DNA from: Motilimonas pumila
GTDB lineage: Bacteria; Pseudomonadota; Gammaproteobacteria; Enterobacterales; CBDFNC01
Length of the DNA stretch: 64,000 bases
Direction of reading: 5' to 3'
Assembly: GCF_003596335.1 (NCBI RefSeq)
Contig: NZ_QZCH01000019.1
Span: 1 to 64,000 of the forward strand
Positions 27,687 to 36,722 of this stretch are shown piece by piece. A program made the translations under genes and the position numbers. Position 1 is the stretch's first letter. Every line of letters starts with the position of its first letter. Below the pieces are notes generated by a model. That model was not told the DNA's origin and did no database searches. It saw only the letters and a program-made list of their open reading frames with translations.

Positions 27687-27710
27687 AGCCAGCCACCGCG
27701 CTGGCTTTTG
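27687..27710 (+). terminator. Porin terminator
   Basis: AAGCCAGC (27687-27694) and GCTGGCTT (27700-27707) with a T-rich tail. Confidence 0.7.
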
Positions 27711-27744
27711 TCGTTTAAGTGCTTTATAAATTGAGGTTTTTTTA

Positions 27745-28500
27745 ATGATAATAAAGAATAAGTGGTTACTGGTTTCGTGCCTAAGTTGGGCTTCTTGGTC
27801 TGTGGCGGCTGCAGAGTTCAGCGTGCCAGATAATTTTGAAATGCTGGTAGTCAACGGCAAGGGCGAAGGCAACATGTTTTATAAAAATGACGGTGATGTG
27901 ACCCTTGAAGATAACAAGATGCAGCAAGTGGTGGTGCGTTTTACCGCACCAAGGGGCGTGACAAATACCGAAGACATGCGGGGCATTGCCAAGTCTCAGC
28001 CAGTGGTGTTGACCTTTGATACCAGTGGGCACAGCAAGATTGCGGTGGTGAAACCTCAGCTTCATACCGAGAAAATGGTCGATAAATACGCCAAAAAACC
28101 TGTCATTAAGTTGATTAATGACCAAGGTCAGGCCGTCAACTTTAAGCAAGACATGTTACTTACTCCAGGCATGCAGCTCACCCGAGATTACCCGAAAGAA
28201 GTGGCCATTTATAATCAAAGCACGGGCCCTGCAGCATTGGCAGAAATTGTAGCGCCGCAGCCTGTGATTGCGACCAGCAGTGGTCAAGCCATGGCCGCAA
28301 CCACTGCGACTGATACCCGTCAGGCTGTCACGACTTCAGGAAAAGCAGCGGCTGTTACCTCTGCTAGTGTAGCGGCAAACAATAATAAAGCAGAAAAAAC
28401 ATCACAGACAGAGAGTGTGTCGCAATTAAAAGCCAATTTCTCTGAATTGTCTGAGCAAGACAAAAAAGCATTTATTCAGTGGGCTATTGGCCAGATGTAG
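27745..28500 (+). CDS. DUF2057 (YccT/CsgI-like) exported protein, larger paralogue
   Basis: 251 residues with a signal peptide cleaved after AAA. DUF2057 features: VPDNFEMLVVNGKGEG near the start and PVVLTFDTSGHSKIAVVKPQL in the middle, similar in pattern to the protein at 22048. The C-terminal 60 or so residues are Ala/Thr/Ser/Gln-rich and low in complexity, ending in SELSEQDKKAFIQWAIGQM, which resembles the C-terminal helix of the other copy (SHQQAFQAWIRR). It follows the porin by about 85 bases after a terminator. Confidence 0.78.
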   Translation: MIIKNKWLLVSCLSWASWSVAAAEFSVPDNFEMLVVNGKGEGNMFYKNDGDVTLEDNKMQQVVVRFTAPRGVTNTEDMRGIAKSQPVVLTFDTSGHSKIAVVKPQLHTEKMVDKYAKKPVIKLINDQGQAVNFKQDMLLTPGMQLTRDYPKEVAIYNQSTGPAALAEIVAPQPVIATSSGQAMAATTATDTRQAVTTSGKAAAVTSASVAANNNKAEKTSQTESVSQLKANFSELSEQDKKAFIQWAIGQM

Positions 28501-28517
28501 GTCGAGAAAGGGCCAAT

Positions 28518-28539
28518 AGGTTAGCGTCCTTGCTAACCT
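28518..28539. terminator. Hairpin between convergent genes, possible terminator
   Basis: AGGTTAGC (28518-28525) and GCTAACCT (28532-28539) around GTCCTT. There is no clear T-tract. Confidence 0.35.
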
Positions 28540-28552
28540 GCTCGTCTGAGTG

Positions 28553-28939
28553 TCATAGGCGAATAAAACCGTGTTTATTGTCGTTATTTTGCTGACATTT
28601 TTGGCATCGCTGCGCGGTGACTTGCGCGGCTAATATGTCGGCCTCAATCATTTCTTCACAGTCAGAGCATATACCGAACAGGCCCATGTCCATTTGACAT
28701 AGTGCGGCGTCGATTTGTTTCAAATGTTGTAAAGGCTGGCCTATTTCATTCAAGGCAATAGGCTCTAGCGCATCGACTAAAGCGCTACTGCTCATTGTTG
28801 CGATTTGCGCTAACCAATGGGGCGTAACCGGCGCATGCTTTAAGATCTTAATCAGGCTTTGCTTACACGAGGTAAGCTCGTCTTCTAAACGGCTTTGATA
28901 AAGCGCCAATTCAGCTTGGGATAAATGTTCCATAACCAT
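28553..28939 (-). CDS. DksA/TraR-family zinc finger protein
   Basis: About 128 residues (or 126 from ATG 28933; neither start has a good ribosome site). The C-terminal C4 zinc finger CSDCEE...CQKC with 17 residues between the pairs is the DksA/TraR motif; the N-terminal part is predicted coiled coil. Genuine DksA has two aspartates at the tip of a longer coiled coil, and those are not obvious here. It may bind RNA polymerase in the secondary channel, but effect on transcription is uncertain. Confidence 0.75.
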   Translation of the reverse strand: MVMEHLSQAELALYQSRLEDELTSCKQSLIKILKHAPVTPHWLAQIATMSSSALVDALEPIALNEIGQPLQHLKQIDAALCQMDMGLFGICSDCEEMIEADILAAQVTAQRCQKCQQNNDNKHGFIRL

Positions 28940-29173
28940 TATTCTGAGACAATTTGTTGCGATACATTATAGTGACTGATTCTTTATACAGACTGATTTA
29001 TGTCAAATCTGACTTTTATAGCCGCTGTTTGGCAGCATTTTCAGCTTAAAACTTGCGCCAGATTAATGTTTAATCAATCAGTTAGCTAAGTGGTTCGGAA
29101 TCAGCTACACGCTATGCGGTGACTTTTGCATGAGAAACCACTACACTGCCGCCGCAATCTGAGAGAGGTAATT

Positions 29174-30121
29174 ATGCGTGTGATACTGGCGCCGATGGAA
29201 GGCGTAGTTGACCCATTAATGCGGCAAGTGCTTACTGCTATTAATGATTATGACTTATGCGTGACGGAGTTTGTCCGTGTGGTAGACATGCTGCTACCTA
29301 ACCGGGTATTTCTAAAACTGGCCCCTGAGCTGACCCAAGGTGGCAAGACGGACTCTGGTACCAATGTGCGAGTGCAGCTATTAGGACAATCTCCAGAGTG
29401 GCTTGCTGAAAATGCGTTTCGTGCGGTTGAGCTAGGATCTTTTGGCATTGATTTAAACTGTGGCTGTCCGTCAAAAACGGTGAATGGTTCAAAAGGTGGG
29501 GCGGCTTTGTTAAAAGAGCCCGAAATCATTTATCAAGCTACTAAAGCGATGCGCGCTGCAGTGCCAGACAAACCGGTCACGGTAAAGGTACGCCTTGGCT
29601 GGGCTTGTAAAAATCAGAGCTTAGAAATAGCTGACGCTGCATACCAAGGCGGAGCGTCGGAATTAGCCGTGCATGGGCGGACTCGAGAGGACGGTTATCA
29701 AGCCGATAAAATAGATTGGCGAACAATTGGTAAAATCAATCAAGCGATTCAGATCCCAGTGGTAGCTAACGGCGAAATTTGGCACGCTGAAGACGCCAAA
29801 TTGTGCTTGTTACAAAGTGGCTGTGACGATCTAATGATTGGCCGCGGCGCCTTGGCGATGCCAAATTTATGTGACGTGATTAAGCACCAAGCTCAACCCA
29901 TGCCTTGGGGTGAGGTATTAGCCTTATTATTGAAGTACTCAGGGTTAGAATGCGCAGGCGATAAACATAAATATTTTGGTAACCGGATCAAGCAGTGGCT
30001 TAAATACGTCGTTAAGTCATACCCGCAAGCCGAAGTTTTGTTTACTGAAGTGCGCCGTCTGAAAAAAGCCGACGAGATACTAAAGGTGCTTGAAACACAC
30101 TGGCAGCGAGCGCAAAGGTAA
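29174..30121 (+). CDS. dusC: tRNA-dihydrouridine(16) synthase
   Basis: FMN-dependent enzyme reducing U16 in the D-loop of tRNA. The start at 29174 ([20 protein letters not shown]) has GAGAGAGG as ribosome site; an earlier frame to 29126 does not look coding. [21 protein letters not shown] contains the catalytic cysteine, and [18 protein letters not shown] and NGEIW are FMN/tRNA regions. The DusC C-terminal domain ([14 protein letters not shown]) is intact. Length 315. Confidence 0.93.
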   Translation: MRVILAPMEGVVDPLMRQVLTAINDYDLCVTEFVRVVDMLLPNRVFLKLAPELTQGGKTDSGTNVRVQLLGQSPEWLAENAFRAVELGSFGIDLNCGCPSKTVNGSKGGAALLKEPEIIYQATKAMRAAVPDKPVTVKVRLGWACKNQSLEIADAAYQGGASELAVHGRTREDGYQADKIDWRTIGKINQAIQIPVVANGEIWHAEDAKLCLLQSGCDDLMIGRGALAMPNLCDVIKHQAQPMPWGEVLALLLKYSGLECAGDKHKYFGNRIKQWLKYVVKSYPQAEVLFTEVRRLKKADEILKVLETHWQRAQR

Positions 30122-30155
30122 TCCATGGTGTGGCAAAACGCAGGGCACCAATGAC

Positions 30156-30512
30156 ATGAAACGCGCATTTTATTTTTGTATCGGATTATTGAGTTTAGGC
30201 TTGGGGATCTTAGGCATCCCTCTGCCCGTGTTGCCTACCACCCCTTTTGTATTACTGGCGGCTTTTTGTTTTGCCAAAAGTTCGCCTAGGTTTCATCAGT
30301 ATTTATTAACCCACCCTTGGTTTGGCAACATGATACAAGATTGGCAACAGCATCGACGTTTAGCGAGAAAAACGAAATATAAAGCCATCATAATGATGAC
30401 GTTAACCTTTGCTATCTCTGTCTATTGGGTGCCTTTATGGGCGGTGAAAATTGGCTTGATCGTTTGTTATTTCATCTTGGCAACCTATATTTGGCGTTTA
30501 AAAGAGCGCTGA
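30156..30512 (+). CDS. ybaN: DUF454 inner membrane protein YbaN
   Basis: 118 residues from ATG 30156. Hydrophobic segments at about 2-25, then [25 protein letters not shown], and a pair of segments to the end. PLLPTTPF is the family motif. E. coli has ybaN adjacent to apt and priC, as in this region. Function unknown; cotranscribed with apt likely. Confidence 0.85.
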   Translation: MKRAFYFCIGLLSLGLGILGIPLPVLPTTPFVLLAAFCFAKSSPRFHQYLLTHPWFGNMIQDWQQHRRLARKTKYKAIIMMTLTFAISVYWVPLWAVKIGLIVCYFILATYIWRLKER

Positions 30513-30601
30513 TTTTGAAATTGCTAAGGCAGCACTTGCAAGGGGAGAGGCGAGTGAATAAGCTTATGCCAATCTGCCCACTCACATTTTTAGGCTCACT
30601 C

Positions 30602-31147
30602 ATGGACCAATCTCGTTTAGACCTTATTACGAACAGTATTAAAACTATCCCCGACTACCCAAAACCGGGCATCATGTTTCGCGATATCACCAGTTTGATT
30701 GAAGACGCCGAGGCCTTTGCCGTTACGATTGACCTGTTGGTGCAAAAGTACAAAAACCAAGGCATTGTTAAAGTGGTGGGTACTGAGGCGCGTGGATTTA
30801 TTTTCGGTGCACCTATCGCTGCCGCAATTGGCGCAGGATTTGTACCGGCCCGCAAACCCGGCAAACTGCCTCGCGCGACCGTTGTTCAGACTTATGAGCT
30901 GGAATACGGCACGGATATGTTGCAAATTCACAAAGACGCCATTTTACCGGGCGAGAAAGTACTTTTGGTCGATGACTTACTTGCCACTGGCGGTACACTC
31001 GAAGCCACTGTTAAGCTGATTCGAGAACTGGGCGGTGATATTCATGATGCCGCGGTTGTGATTGAGTTGCCAGCTTTGAATGGCCAGCAAAAGCTGCGTC
31101 AACATGACGTCAATGTATTCAGTTTGATCCAATTTGAAGGCGAATAA
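30602..31147 (+). CDS. apt: Adenine phosphoribosyltransferase
   Basis: Salvages adenine with PRPP to AMP. From ATG 30602 it has 181 residues, the correct size; the frame extends back to 30425 but has no homology there. Motifs: [33 protein letters not shown], and the PRPP-binding loop [13 protein letters not shown]. Six bases before dnaX, as in E. coli. Confidence 0.95.
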   Translation: MDQSRLDLITNSIKTIPDYPKPGIMFRDITSLIEDAEAFAVTIDLLVQKYKNQGIVKVVGTEARGFIFGAPIAAAIGAGFVPARKPGKLPRATVVQTYELEYGTDMLQIHKDAILPGEKVLLVDDLLATGGTLEATVKLIRELGGDIHDAAVVIELPALNGQQKLRQHDVNVFSLIQFEGE

Positions 31148-31153
31148 CAACAC

Positions 31154-33799
31154 ATGAGTTATCAGGTTTTAGCCCGTAAATGGCGACCGCACAATTTTAA
31201 GCAAGTGGTTGGCCAGCAGCACGTGTTGACTGCCTTGATCAATGCTTTGCAACAACAAAGGTTGCATCATGCGTATCTATTCAGCGGCACCCGAGGCGTG
31301 GGTAAAACCAGCATAGCGAGGATCTTAGCTAAAAGCTTAAACTGTGAAACGGGCGTAACCGCTGAGCCTTGTGGTCAGTGTGACCACTGTCAGGCCATTG
31401 AGCAGGGCCGCTTTGTTGACTTGTTAGAAATTGACGCGGCCTCTCGTACCAAAGTAGAAGACACGCGGGAGTTGCTTGATAACGTGCAGTACAAACCTGC
31501 ACAAGGGCGATATAAAGTGTACTTGATTGATGAAGTGCACATGTTATCCAAACATAGCTTTAACGCCTTATTAAAAACCTTGGAAGAGCCTCCGGAATAC
31601 GTCAAATTTCTGTTAGCGACGACCGACCCTCAAAAACTGCCCATTACGATACTGTCTCGTTGCTTACAGTTTCACCTGAAAAGTCTCACTAAGTCAGATA
31701 TTTCGGAACAATTGAGCCATATTTTACAACAAGAGCAGCACGGCTTTGAGCCACCTGCACTGGCTTTGTTGGCTAAAGCGGCTAATGGCAGTATGCGTGA
31801 TGCTCTCAGCTTAACCGACCAAGCCATCGCATTTGGTAATGGCTCGGTACAATATGACAGTGTGTTAAGCATGCTTGGCACGTTAGATCATAAACAAGTC
31901 TATGAATTGCTGCGCAGCATTAGCCAAGGCGATGTGAATCTTGTATTTGACCAAGTGGCGCAGTTGGTCAGTTTAGGTCCGGATTTTGACCAAGTCCTTA
32001 ATGAGTTGGCCAATGCGTTACATCAAGTTGCATTGGCACAGATGCTGCCTTCTACTGCCAGCGGCAATGATGATCATGAAGCCATAACCGAGTTAGCACG
32101 CACATTTTCGGCAGAGCAAGTGCAGCTTTGTTATCAAATAGCCCTAAAGGGACGTCAGGATTTACCGTTGGCGCCAGAGCCTAGAGTTGGCTTAGAAATG
32201 ACTCTGATGCGCATGTTAGCGTTTCGCCCGGCCCCTTTAGTAGATATCGAGCCTACTATGATGGCGCCTGCGAATCAGAGCGCGCCCACAGCTGAGCTTC
32301 GAAGCCACGCGCAAGGGACGTCACAACGACAAGCGAGTACGCCAATCGCAAAGGCACTTCCTGCGCCTGAAGCCATTGCTAAGACCTGTGGGCAAAATGT
32401 CTCCGTTATGCCTGTTACACCTGAGCAGGAAAGCAGCCCTGCGAATAGCCCTGGACCCGCTCCTGAGCCACGGGTTAGGCCCCCGAAAGCCGATAATCAG
32501 GAGACTGCTAGCCATCACGCGCCTGCCTTAGACAGCGCAGATCATAGTATGCGCGAAGATAAACAGGCTGCTGAATCAGCTCCTTTGAATGAAAGTGTTG
32601 AGCGCGATACGCAACAAAATGCGGCAGTAAATACAGCAGAAACAGCAGGGCCGGAGCAGGCGAAGCAAACACAAAATGATGATAAGCCAGAGGTTAGCAC
32701 TGCAGCTTCTGAACCTGTTTTGGGCGCGTTGGCGAAGCGAAATATGCTTCGCAGTAGAAAAAAGGCGCTGCAATCAGGGGAAAAAAAAACAGCCATCACG
32801 AGCCCTAAAGAAGCGCCAGCCGCTGCGCTGACGGCGTCAAAAGAAACGAATAGGATGGCAACGGCACAAGATGCTGCAATTTCTCAGCCTGCATCGGTAA
32901 AGCAGCCCGCATCCGTTGCTACGCCTTCCCATGAGCGCTCAATTGCTCAAGCTACGCCCCCATATTCGCGTCAGCCCGGCTCTGGCGAGACGCGCGATAA
33001 AGCGCCGATAAGTTCAGCGCCACAAGCGGATCCCCCGTCTTCGAGTAGCACGGGTCATCATCAAATTTCTCCTGCTATGGACCCTGAATTACCGCCATTA
33101 GATGCGTACAGTCAAGATTACCAAGCTTACTTTCAAGCCGACAACATGCCGGCACAAATGCCCGATGAGGCTTTTTCAGACGCGGTAAGTATGGCTTATG
33201 ACCACAACAGTTCAAGTCAGCAACAGGATTACGGTCAAACCCATTTGCCTAAAACGGCCGAACCTGCTGTGGAGACCGAGCTTAATGCGGGCCAAATAGG
33301 TGACTCCGACAACGGCCAGCAAAGCCGTCATCTAATCCATAATCCGAGCAGCGACTCCAGTGGTAACCCAAGCAGTCATGATACTGCAATGCTGCCGGTG
33401 CCCAATACGTTTTCCCAAAGCAACCAAGATCCTTGGTGCCAGCAAATCAACCAACTGGGTTTATCGGGTATCTTACGCCAATTGGGTCTTAATAGTGTGG
33501 CGCAGACATTAGCGCCGCAACTGGCGTTAGTTTTACAACCGGCGCATCAACATTTAAATAACGAGAAAAATCAGCAGGCCTTGCTTAGCGCATGTCAGCA
33601 AGTTTATGGTGATAATGCGAGCGTCGCCATCACTATAGGACAAGTGCCAGAGCAGCAAACTCCGGTGGAGATTGAACAAGCCATTTATTTAGCGAGACTC
33701 AACCAAGCGAAGCAAGACATTGCAGAAGATGCTGCCATTCAATTTTTCATTCAGCGCTTTGCTGCGGTGGTCGATGAAGACAGCATAAAACCGATTTAA
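31154..33799 (+). CDS. dnaX: DNA polymerase III subunits tau and gamma
   Basis: Clamp-loader ATPase, 881 residues, much longer than E. coli tau (643). Domains: Walker A GTRGVGKTSIAR about 45, zinc CGQCDHCQ about 75, DEVHMLSKHSFNALLKTLEEPP about 128, SRC motif about 175, domain III to about 370, then a very long Ala/Gln/Pro/Ser-rich linker (about 375-740), and a C-terminal tau domain. A slippery site at 32758 may yield gamma. Starts 6 bases after apt and is followed by ybaB. Confidence 0.97.
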   Translation: MSYQVLARKWRPHNFKQVVGQQHVLTALINALQQQRLHHAYLFSGTRGVGKTSIARILAKSLNCETGVTAEPCGQCDHCQAIEQGRFVDLLEIDAASRTKVEDTRELLDNVQYKPAQGRYKVYLIDEVHMLSKHSFNALLKTLEEPPEYVKFLLATTDPQKLPITILSRCLQFHLKSLTKSDISEQLSHILQQEQHGFEPPALALLAKAANGSMRDALSLTDQAIAFGNGSVQYDSVLSMLGTLDHKQVYELLRSISQGDVNLVFDQVAQLVSLGPDFDQVLNELANALHQVALAQMLPSTASGNDDHEAITELARTFSAEQVQLCYQIALKGRQDLPLAPEPRVGLEMTLMRMLAFRPAPLVDIEPTMMAPANQSAPTAELRSHAQGTSQRQASTPIAKALPAPEAIAKTCGQNVSVMPVTPEQESSPANSPGPAPEPRVRPPKADNQETASHHAPALDSADHSMREDKQAAESAPLNESVERDTQQNAAVNTAETAGPEQAKQTQNDDKPEVSTAASEPVLGALAKRNMLRSRKKALQSGEKKTAITSPKEAPAAALTASKETNRMATAQDAAISQPASVKQPASVATPSHERSIAQATPPYSRQPGSGETRDKAPISSAPQADPPSSSSTGHHQISPAMDPELPPLDAYSQDYQAYFQADNMPAQMPDEAFSDAVSMAYDHNSSSQQQDYGQTHLPKTAEPAVETELNAGQIGDSDNGQQSRHLIHNPSSDSSGNPSSHDTAMLPVPNTFSQSNQDPWCQQINQLGLSGILRQLGLNSVAQTLAPQLALVLQPAHQHLNNEKNQQALLSACQQVYGDNASVAITIGQVPEQQTPVEIEQAIYLARLNQAKQDIAEDAAIQFFIQRFAAVVDEDSIKPI
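32758..32808 (+). promoter_or_regulatory. Probable programmed -1 frameshift site in dnaX
   Basis: The heptamer A AAA AAG occurs at 32758-32764 in the zero frame (AGA AAA AAG), the same slippery sequence as in E. coli dnaX. A slip of -1 would reach TAA at 32806-32808, giving gamma of about 551 residues. Only 17 bases later a run of nine As follows (32781-32789), as in the Thermus dnaX transcriptional slippage site. A weak downstream inverted repeat (GGCGCT 32764-32769/AGCGCC 32812-32817) could stimulate it. No clear Shine-Dalgarno-like stimulator upstream. Confidence 0.6.
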
Positions 33800-33875
33800 T
33801 CCTTGAAAAAGATTGTTTAGGCCCCAATAGTCTAAATATAATCCCATGTAACAATGACAGCAGTGAGAGATAACT

Positions 33876-34205
33876 ATGTTCGGTAAAGGCGGAATGTCAG
33901 GGCTAATGAAGCAAGCCCAACAAATGCAAGACAAAATGCAACAAGCGCAAGAAGATATCGCGAAAATGGAAGTCGTGGGTGAAGCGGGCGCTGGCATGGT
34001 CAAAGTCACCATGTTGGGTAACCATAACGTTCGTCGTATTGAGATTGACGAAAGCCTGATGGAAGACGACAAAGAAATGATTGAAGACTTGGTTGCTGCG
34101 GCAATCAACGATGCTGTTCGTCGAGTAGAAGAAGAAAGCAAAAGCAAAATGGCCGATGTTACCGGCGGAATGCAGTTACCACCTGGCATGAAAATGCCAT
34201 TCTAA
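33876..34205 (+). CDS. ybaB: YbaB/EbfC-family nucleoid-associated protein
   Basis: 109 residues, dimeric DNA-binding protein. Recognised from [21 protein letters not shown] and from [23 protein letters not shown]. It follows dnaX in the usual order, but recR, which normally comes third, is absent: a terminator and bluB follow instead. Ribosome site GAGAGA ahead of the ATG. Confidence 0.95.
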   Translation: MFGKGGMSGLMKQAQQMQDKMQQAQEDIAKMEVVGEAGAGMVKVTMLGNHNVRRIEIDESLMEDDKEMIEDLVAAAINDAVRRVEEESKSKMADVTGGMQLPPGMKMPF

Positions 34206-34221
34206 CGGGTGGGGTGATGAA

Positions 34222-34250
34222 TAAAAAAACCAAGGCTTGCCTTGGTTTTT
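34222..34250 (+). terminator. Terminator after ybaB
   Basis: AAAAACCAAGGC and GCCTTGGTTTTT with a TT loop and T-tract; works as an end for the dnaX-ybaB unit. Confidence 0.85.
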
Positions 34251-34295
34251 TTGTTTTTGGCCAGGCACAATATGCATGACTCAACAGGAGCTAAG

Positions 34296-34967
34296 ATGAA
34301 TATTACAGAGCAAGAGCGTGATGCGGTCTATAAAACCATTTTTTCTCGTCGTGACGTACGCGGTCAGTTCTTACCAGAGCCGATTTCACAGCAAGTGATT
34401 ATGCGTATTCTAAAAGCGGCACATCATGCTCCTAGCGTTGGCTTTATGCAGCCTTGGGATTTTATTTTGGTGCAAAATGCCGAGACTAAACAAGCTATAA
34501 AAAATGGCTTTGAGCAAGCGCACCAAGCCTCTGCCGAGATGTTCACTCAAGACAAGTCAGAGCAGTACCGGCAATTAAAACTCGAAGGTATTTTGGAAGC
34601 TCCATTAGGGATCTGTATCACTTGTGATCGCAGCCGCAATGGTCCGGTGGTAATAGGGCGAACCATTAAGCCAGAAATGGACTTATACAGCGCTGTTTGC
34701 GCGGTACAAAACCTATGGTTAGCCGCGCGTGCTGAAAACTTGGGCGTAGGTTGGGTCAGTATTATTGAAGATGAGGTATTACGCAGCGCGCTAGGGATAC
34801 CACAAGATATCGACATTATTGCATACCTGTGTATCGGCAGCGTGTCTCACTTTAAAGATAAACCCGAATTGGAAACTGCGGGTTGGTTGCCGCGCCGGGC
34901 CTTGGAAGAGGCAATCCATCACGACGCTTGGCAGCCACATCAGGTTAACAATAGCAGCGAACGTTAA
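34296..34967 (+). CDS. bluB: 5,6-dimethylbenzimidazole synthase BluB
   Basis: Flavin-destructase of the nitroreductase fold, 223 residues, that makes the lower ligand of cobalamin from FMNH2. From ATG 34296 with AGGAG. Signature FSRRDVRGQF near the start, HHAPSVGFMQPWDF and the region LWLAARAENLGVGWVSII. No other cobalamin biosynthesis gene is in the window, so it likely works in salvage or with genes elsewhere. A nitroreductase of another kind is possible but the RRDVRxF and MQPW motifs favour BluB. Confidence 0.83.
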   Translation: MNITEQERDAVYKTIFSRRDVRGQFLPEPISQQVIMRILKAAHHAPSVGFMQPWDFILVQNAETKQAIKNGFEQAHQASAEMFTQDKSEQYRQLKLEGILEAPLGICITCDRSRNGPVVIGRTIKPEMDLYSAVCAVQNLWLAARAENLGVGWVSIIEDEVLRSALGIPQDIDIIAYLCIGSVSHFKDKPELETAGWLPRRALEEAIHHDAWQPHQVNNSSER

Positions 34968-35032
34968 GCTTAACTGAGGTAAAGACACTGCGAAGTCGGG
35001 CTGAGAATAAACTAGCCCGAGCGCTGGTGGCC

Positions 35033-36226
35033 TCAATAAACTTTAACAACCAAACCTTTTAAATAAAAGCCTTCTGGGTAGCTGGTTCTGATTGGGTGAT
35101 CGCCAGCTTGTGACAATCGCTCAACAATGTAGGCGTCTTTATTGGCATCCACCGCAGCGTCGGCTACTACTTTTTGGAACAGCTCGCTGGAAATTAAGCC
35201 AGAACAAGAGAACGTCAGCAGAGTGCCCCCTGGATTAAGCAGCTGCATCGCCACCATATTGATGTCTTTGTATCCGCGACAGGCTTTGACTACTTGGGAT
35301 TTATTTTCCGCAAATTTTGGCGGATCCAAAATAATGGTATCGAACTTTTTACCCTCTTTGCGGTAGCGGCGCAGTAACGCAAACACGTCTTCGTTAATGT
35401 ATGCGGCTTTACTGGTATCTAGCTGATTCAGTTCTGCATTTTTCTTTGCTGTACGTAAGGCTAGATCGGATACATCGACGTTTTCTACGTAATTTGCACC
35501 GCCTTTTAGCGCGTATACGCCAAAGGTTCCTGTATAACAAAAGCAGTTTAGCACTTGTTTGCCCTGACAGTATTTGGCGGCAATGGCGCGGTTATCTCTT
35601 TGGTCAAGGTAAAAGCCGGTTTTGTGGCCATTGACCACGTCAACGGAGATTTTTACGCCGTTATTTTCTTCAATGATCACGCTCTCTTGGGCAAGCTCTC
35701 CAAGCAGTGGCCCTTGGCTCAGTTCTAAACCTTCTTTTTTTCTTACCGCGACATCAGAGCGGTCATACACCACGCAATCTGGATATAGATTCGCCAATGC
35801 TTGTACAAGTGTTGATTTGTGGTATTCCGCCCCAGCGGACAATAATTGAGTCACCAATACGTTATCGTATTTGTCGATGGTAATGCCTGGCAAGCCATCA
35901 GCTTCAGCAGCCACCAGTCGATAGCCGGTTAGGCCTTGTTCGCTGATGAGTGGCTGACGCAGTGCTTGTGCTTGTTGTAATCGACGCTCAAAAAATGCCA
36001 GATCGATGATTTCGTCTTGCTGAAAGCTCCATACTCGCGCGCGGATTTGCGAGCTGGGAGACCATGCTGCTTTCGCCAGCCATTTGCCCTGATAATCCAG
36101 TATATCTACCGTTTCTCCCAGCTCAGCATCGCCTTGTGTTGTTTTGATTGCTCCGGAAAAAATCCAAGGGTGGCGTCGGCGCAACGATTTTTCTTTGCCT
36201 TTCGCTAAGGTAACGGTCAGGGTCAT
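35033..36226 (-). CDS. rlmI: 23S rRNA m5C1962 methyltransferase RlmI
   Basis: 397 residues. N-terminal PUA domain (about 1-75, [15 protein letters not shown]), an EEHEE-like middle part, then a Rossmann methyltransferase ([19 protein letters not shown] and [17 protein letters not shown]). The C in FSCSGLI is close to the catalytic site. It modifies C1962 in 23S rRNA. Transcribed divergently from acyP, as E. coli rlmI and yccX are. Confidence 0.94.
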   Translation of the reverse strand: MTLTVTLAKGKEKSLRRRHPWIFSGAIKTTQGDAELGETVDILDYQGKWLAKAAWSPSSQIRARVWSFQQDEIIDLAFFERRLQQAQALRQPLISEQGLTGYRLVAAEADGLPGITIDKYDNVLVTQLLSAGAEYHKSTLVQALANLYPDCVVYDRSDVAVRKKEGLELSQGPLLGELAQESVIIEENNGVKISVDVVNGHKTGFYLDQRDNRAIAAKYCQGKQVLNCFCYTGTFGVYALKGGANYVENVDVSDLALRTAKKNAELNQLDTSKAAYINEDVFALLRRYRKEGKKFDTIILDPPKFAENKSQVVKACRGYKDINMVAMQLLNPGGTLLTFSCSGLISSELFQKVVADAAVDANKDAYIVERLSQAGDHPIRTSYPEGFYLKGLVVKVY

Positions 36227-36365
36227 AATGGTCTCTTTTGATGTTTTGCGTGATTTTAAGTGTTATCAGCACCTTTGCCTACCAAAAAGAGCATAAATAT
36301 GGGGTACAGCGCGAAGAAATGTCGTCATGCATTGGCTACACTGAATGCAAAAAGGGGGAAATATT

Positions 36366-36638
36366 ATGGCTCATATTGGAGTGGAAGTACTCGTCTCTGG
36401 GGTAGTGCAGGGAGTTGGGTTTCGGTTCTTTACCACTCGAGAGGCAGAAAAGCTCGAGATTACAGGTCATGTCAGTAACTTGGCTGACGGTGATGTGAGA
36501 GTAGAAGCCTATGGTGACCCAGCTAATATAAAGACACTACTGGCTTGGTTAGAGCACGGTCCGAACAGTGCTAAAGTCGCGCACTTAGTCGCCAAAGAAA
36601 TTCCGTTTAAGCAGGTGCATGCATTTACGGTCGAATAA
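36366..36638 (+). CDS. acyP: Acylphosphatase
   Basis: 90 residues from ATG 36366, preceded by GGGGGAAA; an upstream frame to 36345 is unneeded. Catalytic Arg and Asn are in VVQGVGFRFFT and HVSNLADGDV, the family signatures. It hydrolyses acyl-phosphates. Next to rlmI in the divergent arrangement also known in E. coli (yccX-rlmI). A terminator follows at 36669. Confidence 0.93.
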   Translation: MAHIGVEVLVSGVVQGVGFRFFTTREAEKLEITGHVSNLADGDVRVEAYGDPANIKTLLAWLEHGPNSAKVAHLVAKEIPFKQVHAFTVE

Positions 36639-36668
36639 AAAGATTGCTTTTCCAAGTCGTTAGTTGCT

Positions 36669-36696
36669 AAAAAGCCTGCTAAGAAGCAGGCTTTTT
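36669..36696 (+). terminator. Terminator between acyP and metG
   Basis: AAAAAGCCTGCT, loop AAGA, AGCAGGCTTTTT; the flanking A/T tracts could serve both strands. Confidence 0.88.
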
Positions 36697-36722
36697 AAAG
36701 CTTGTGTAAATGAGCAGGCGCA

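Noticed and set aside
30425-30601. Longer N-terminus of apt
   Set aside because: Homology begins at MDQSRLDL (30602); the earlier part overlaps ybaN.
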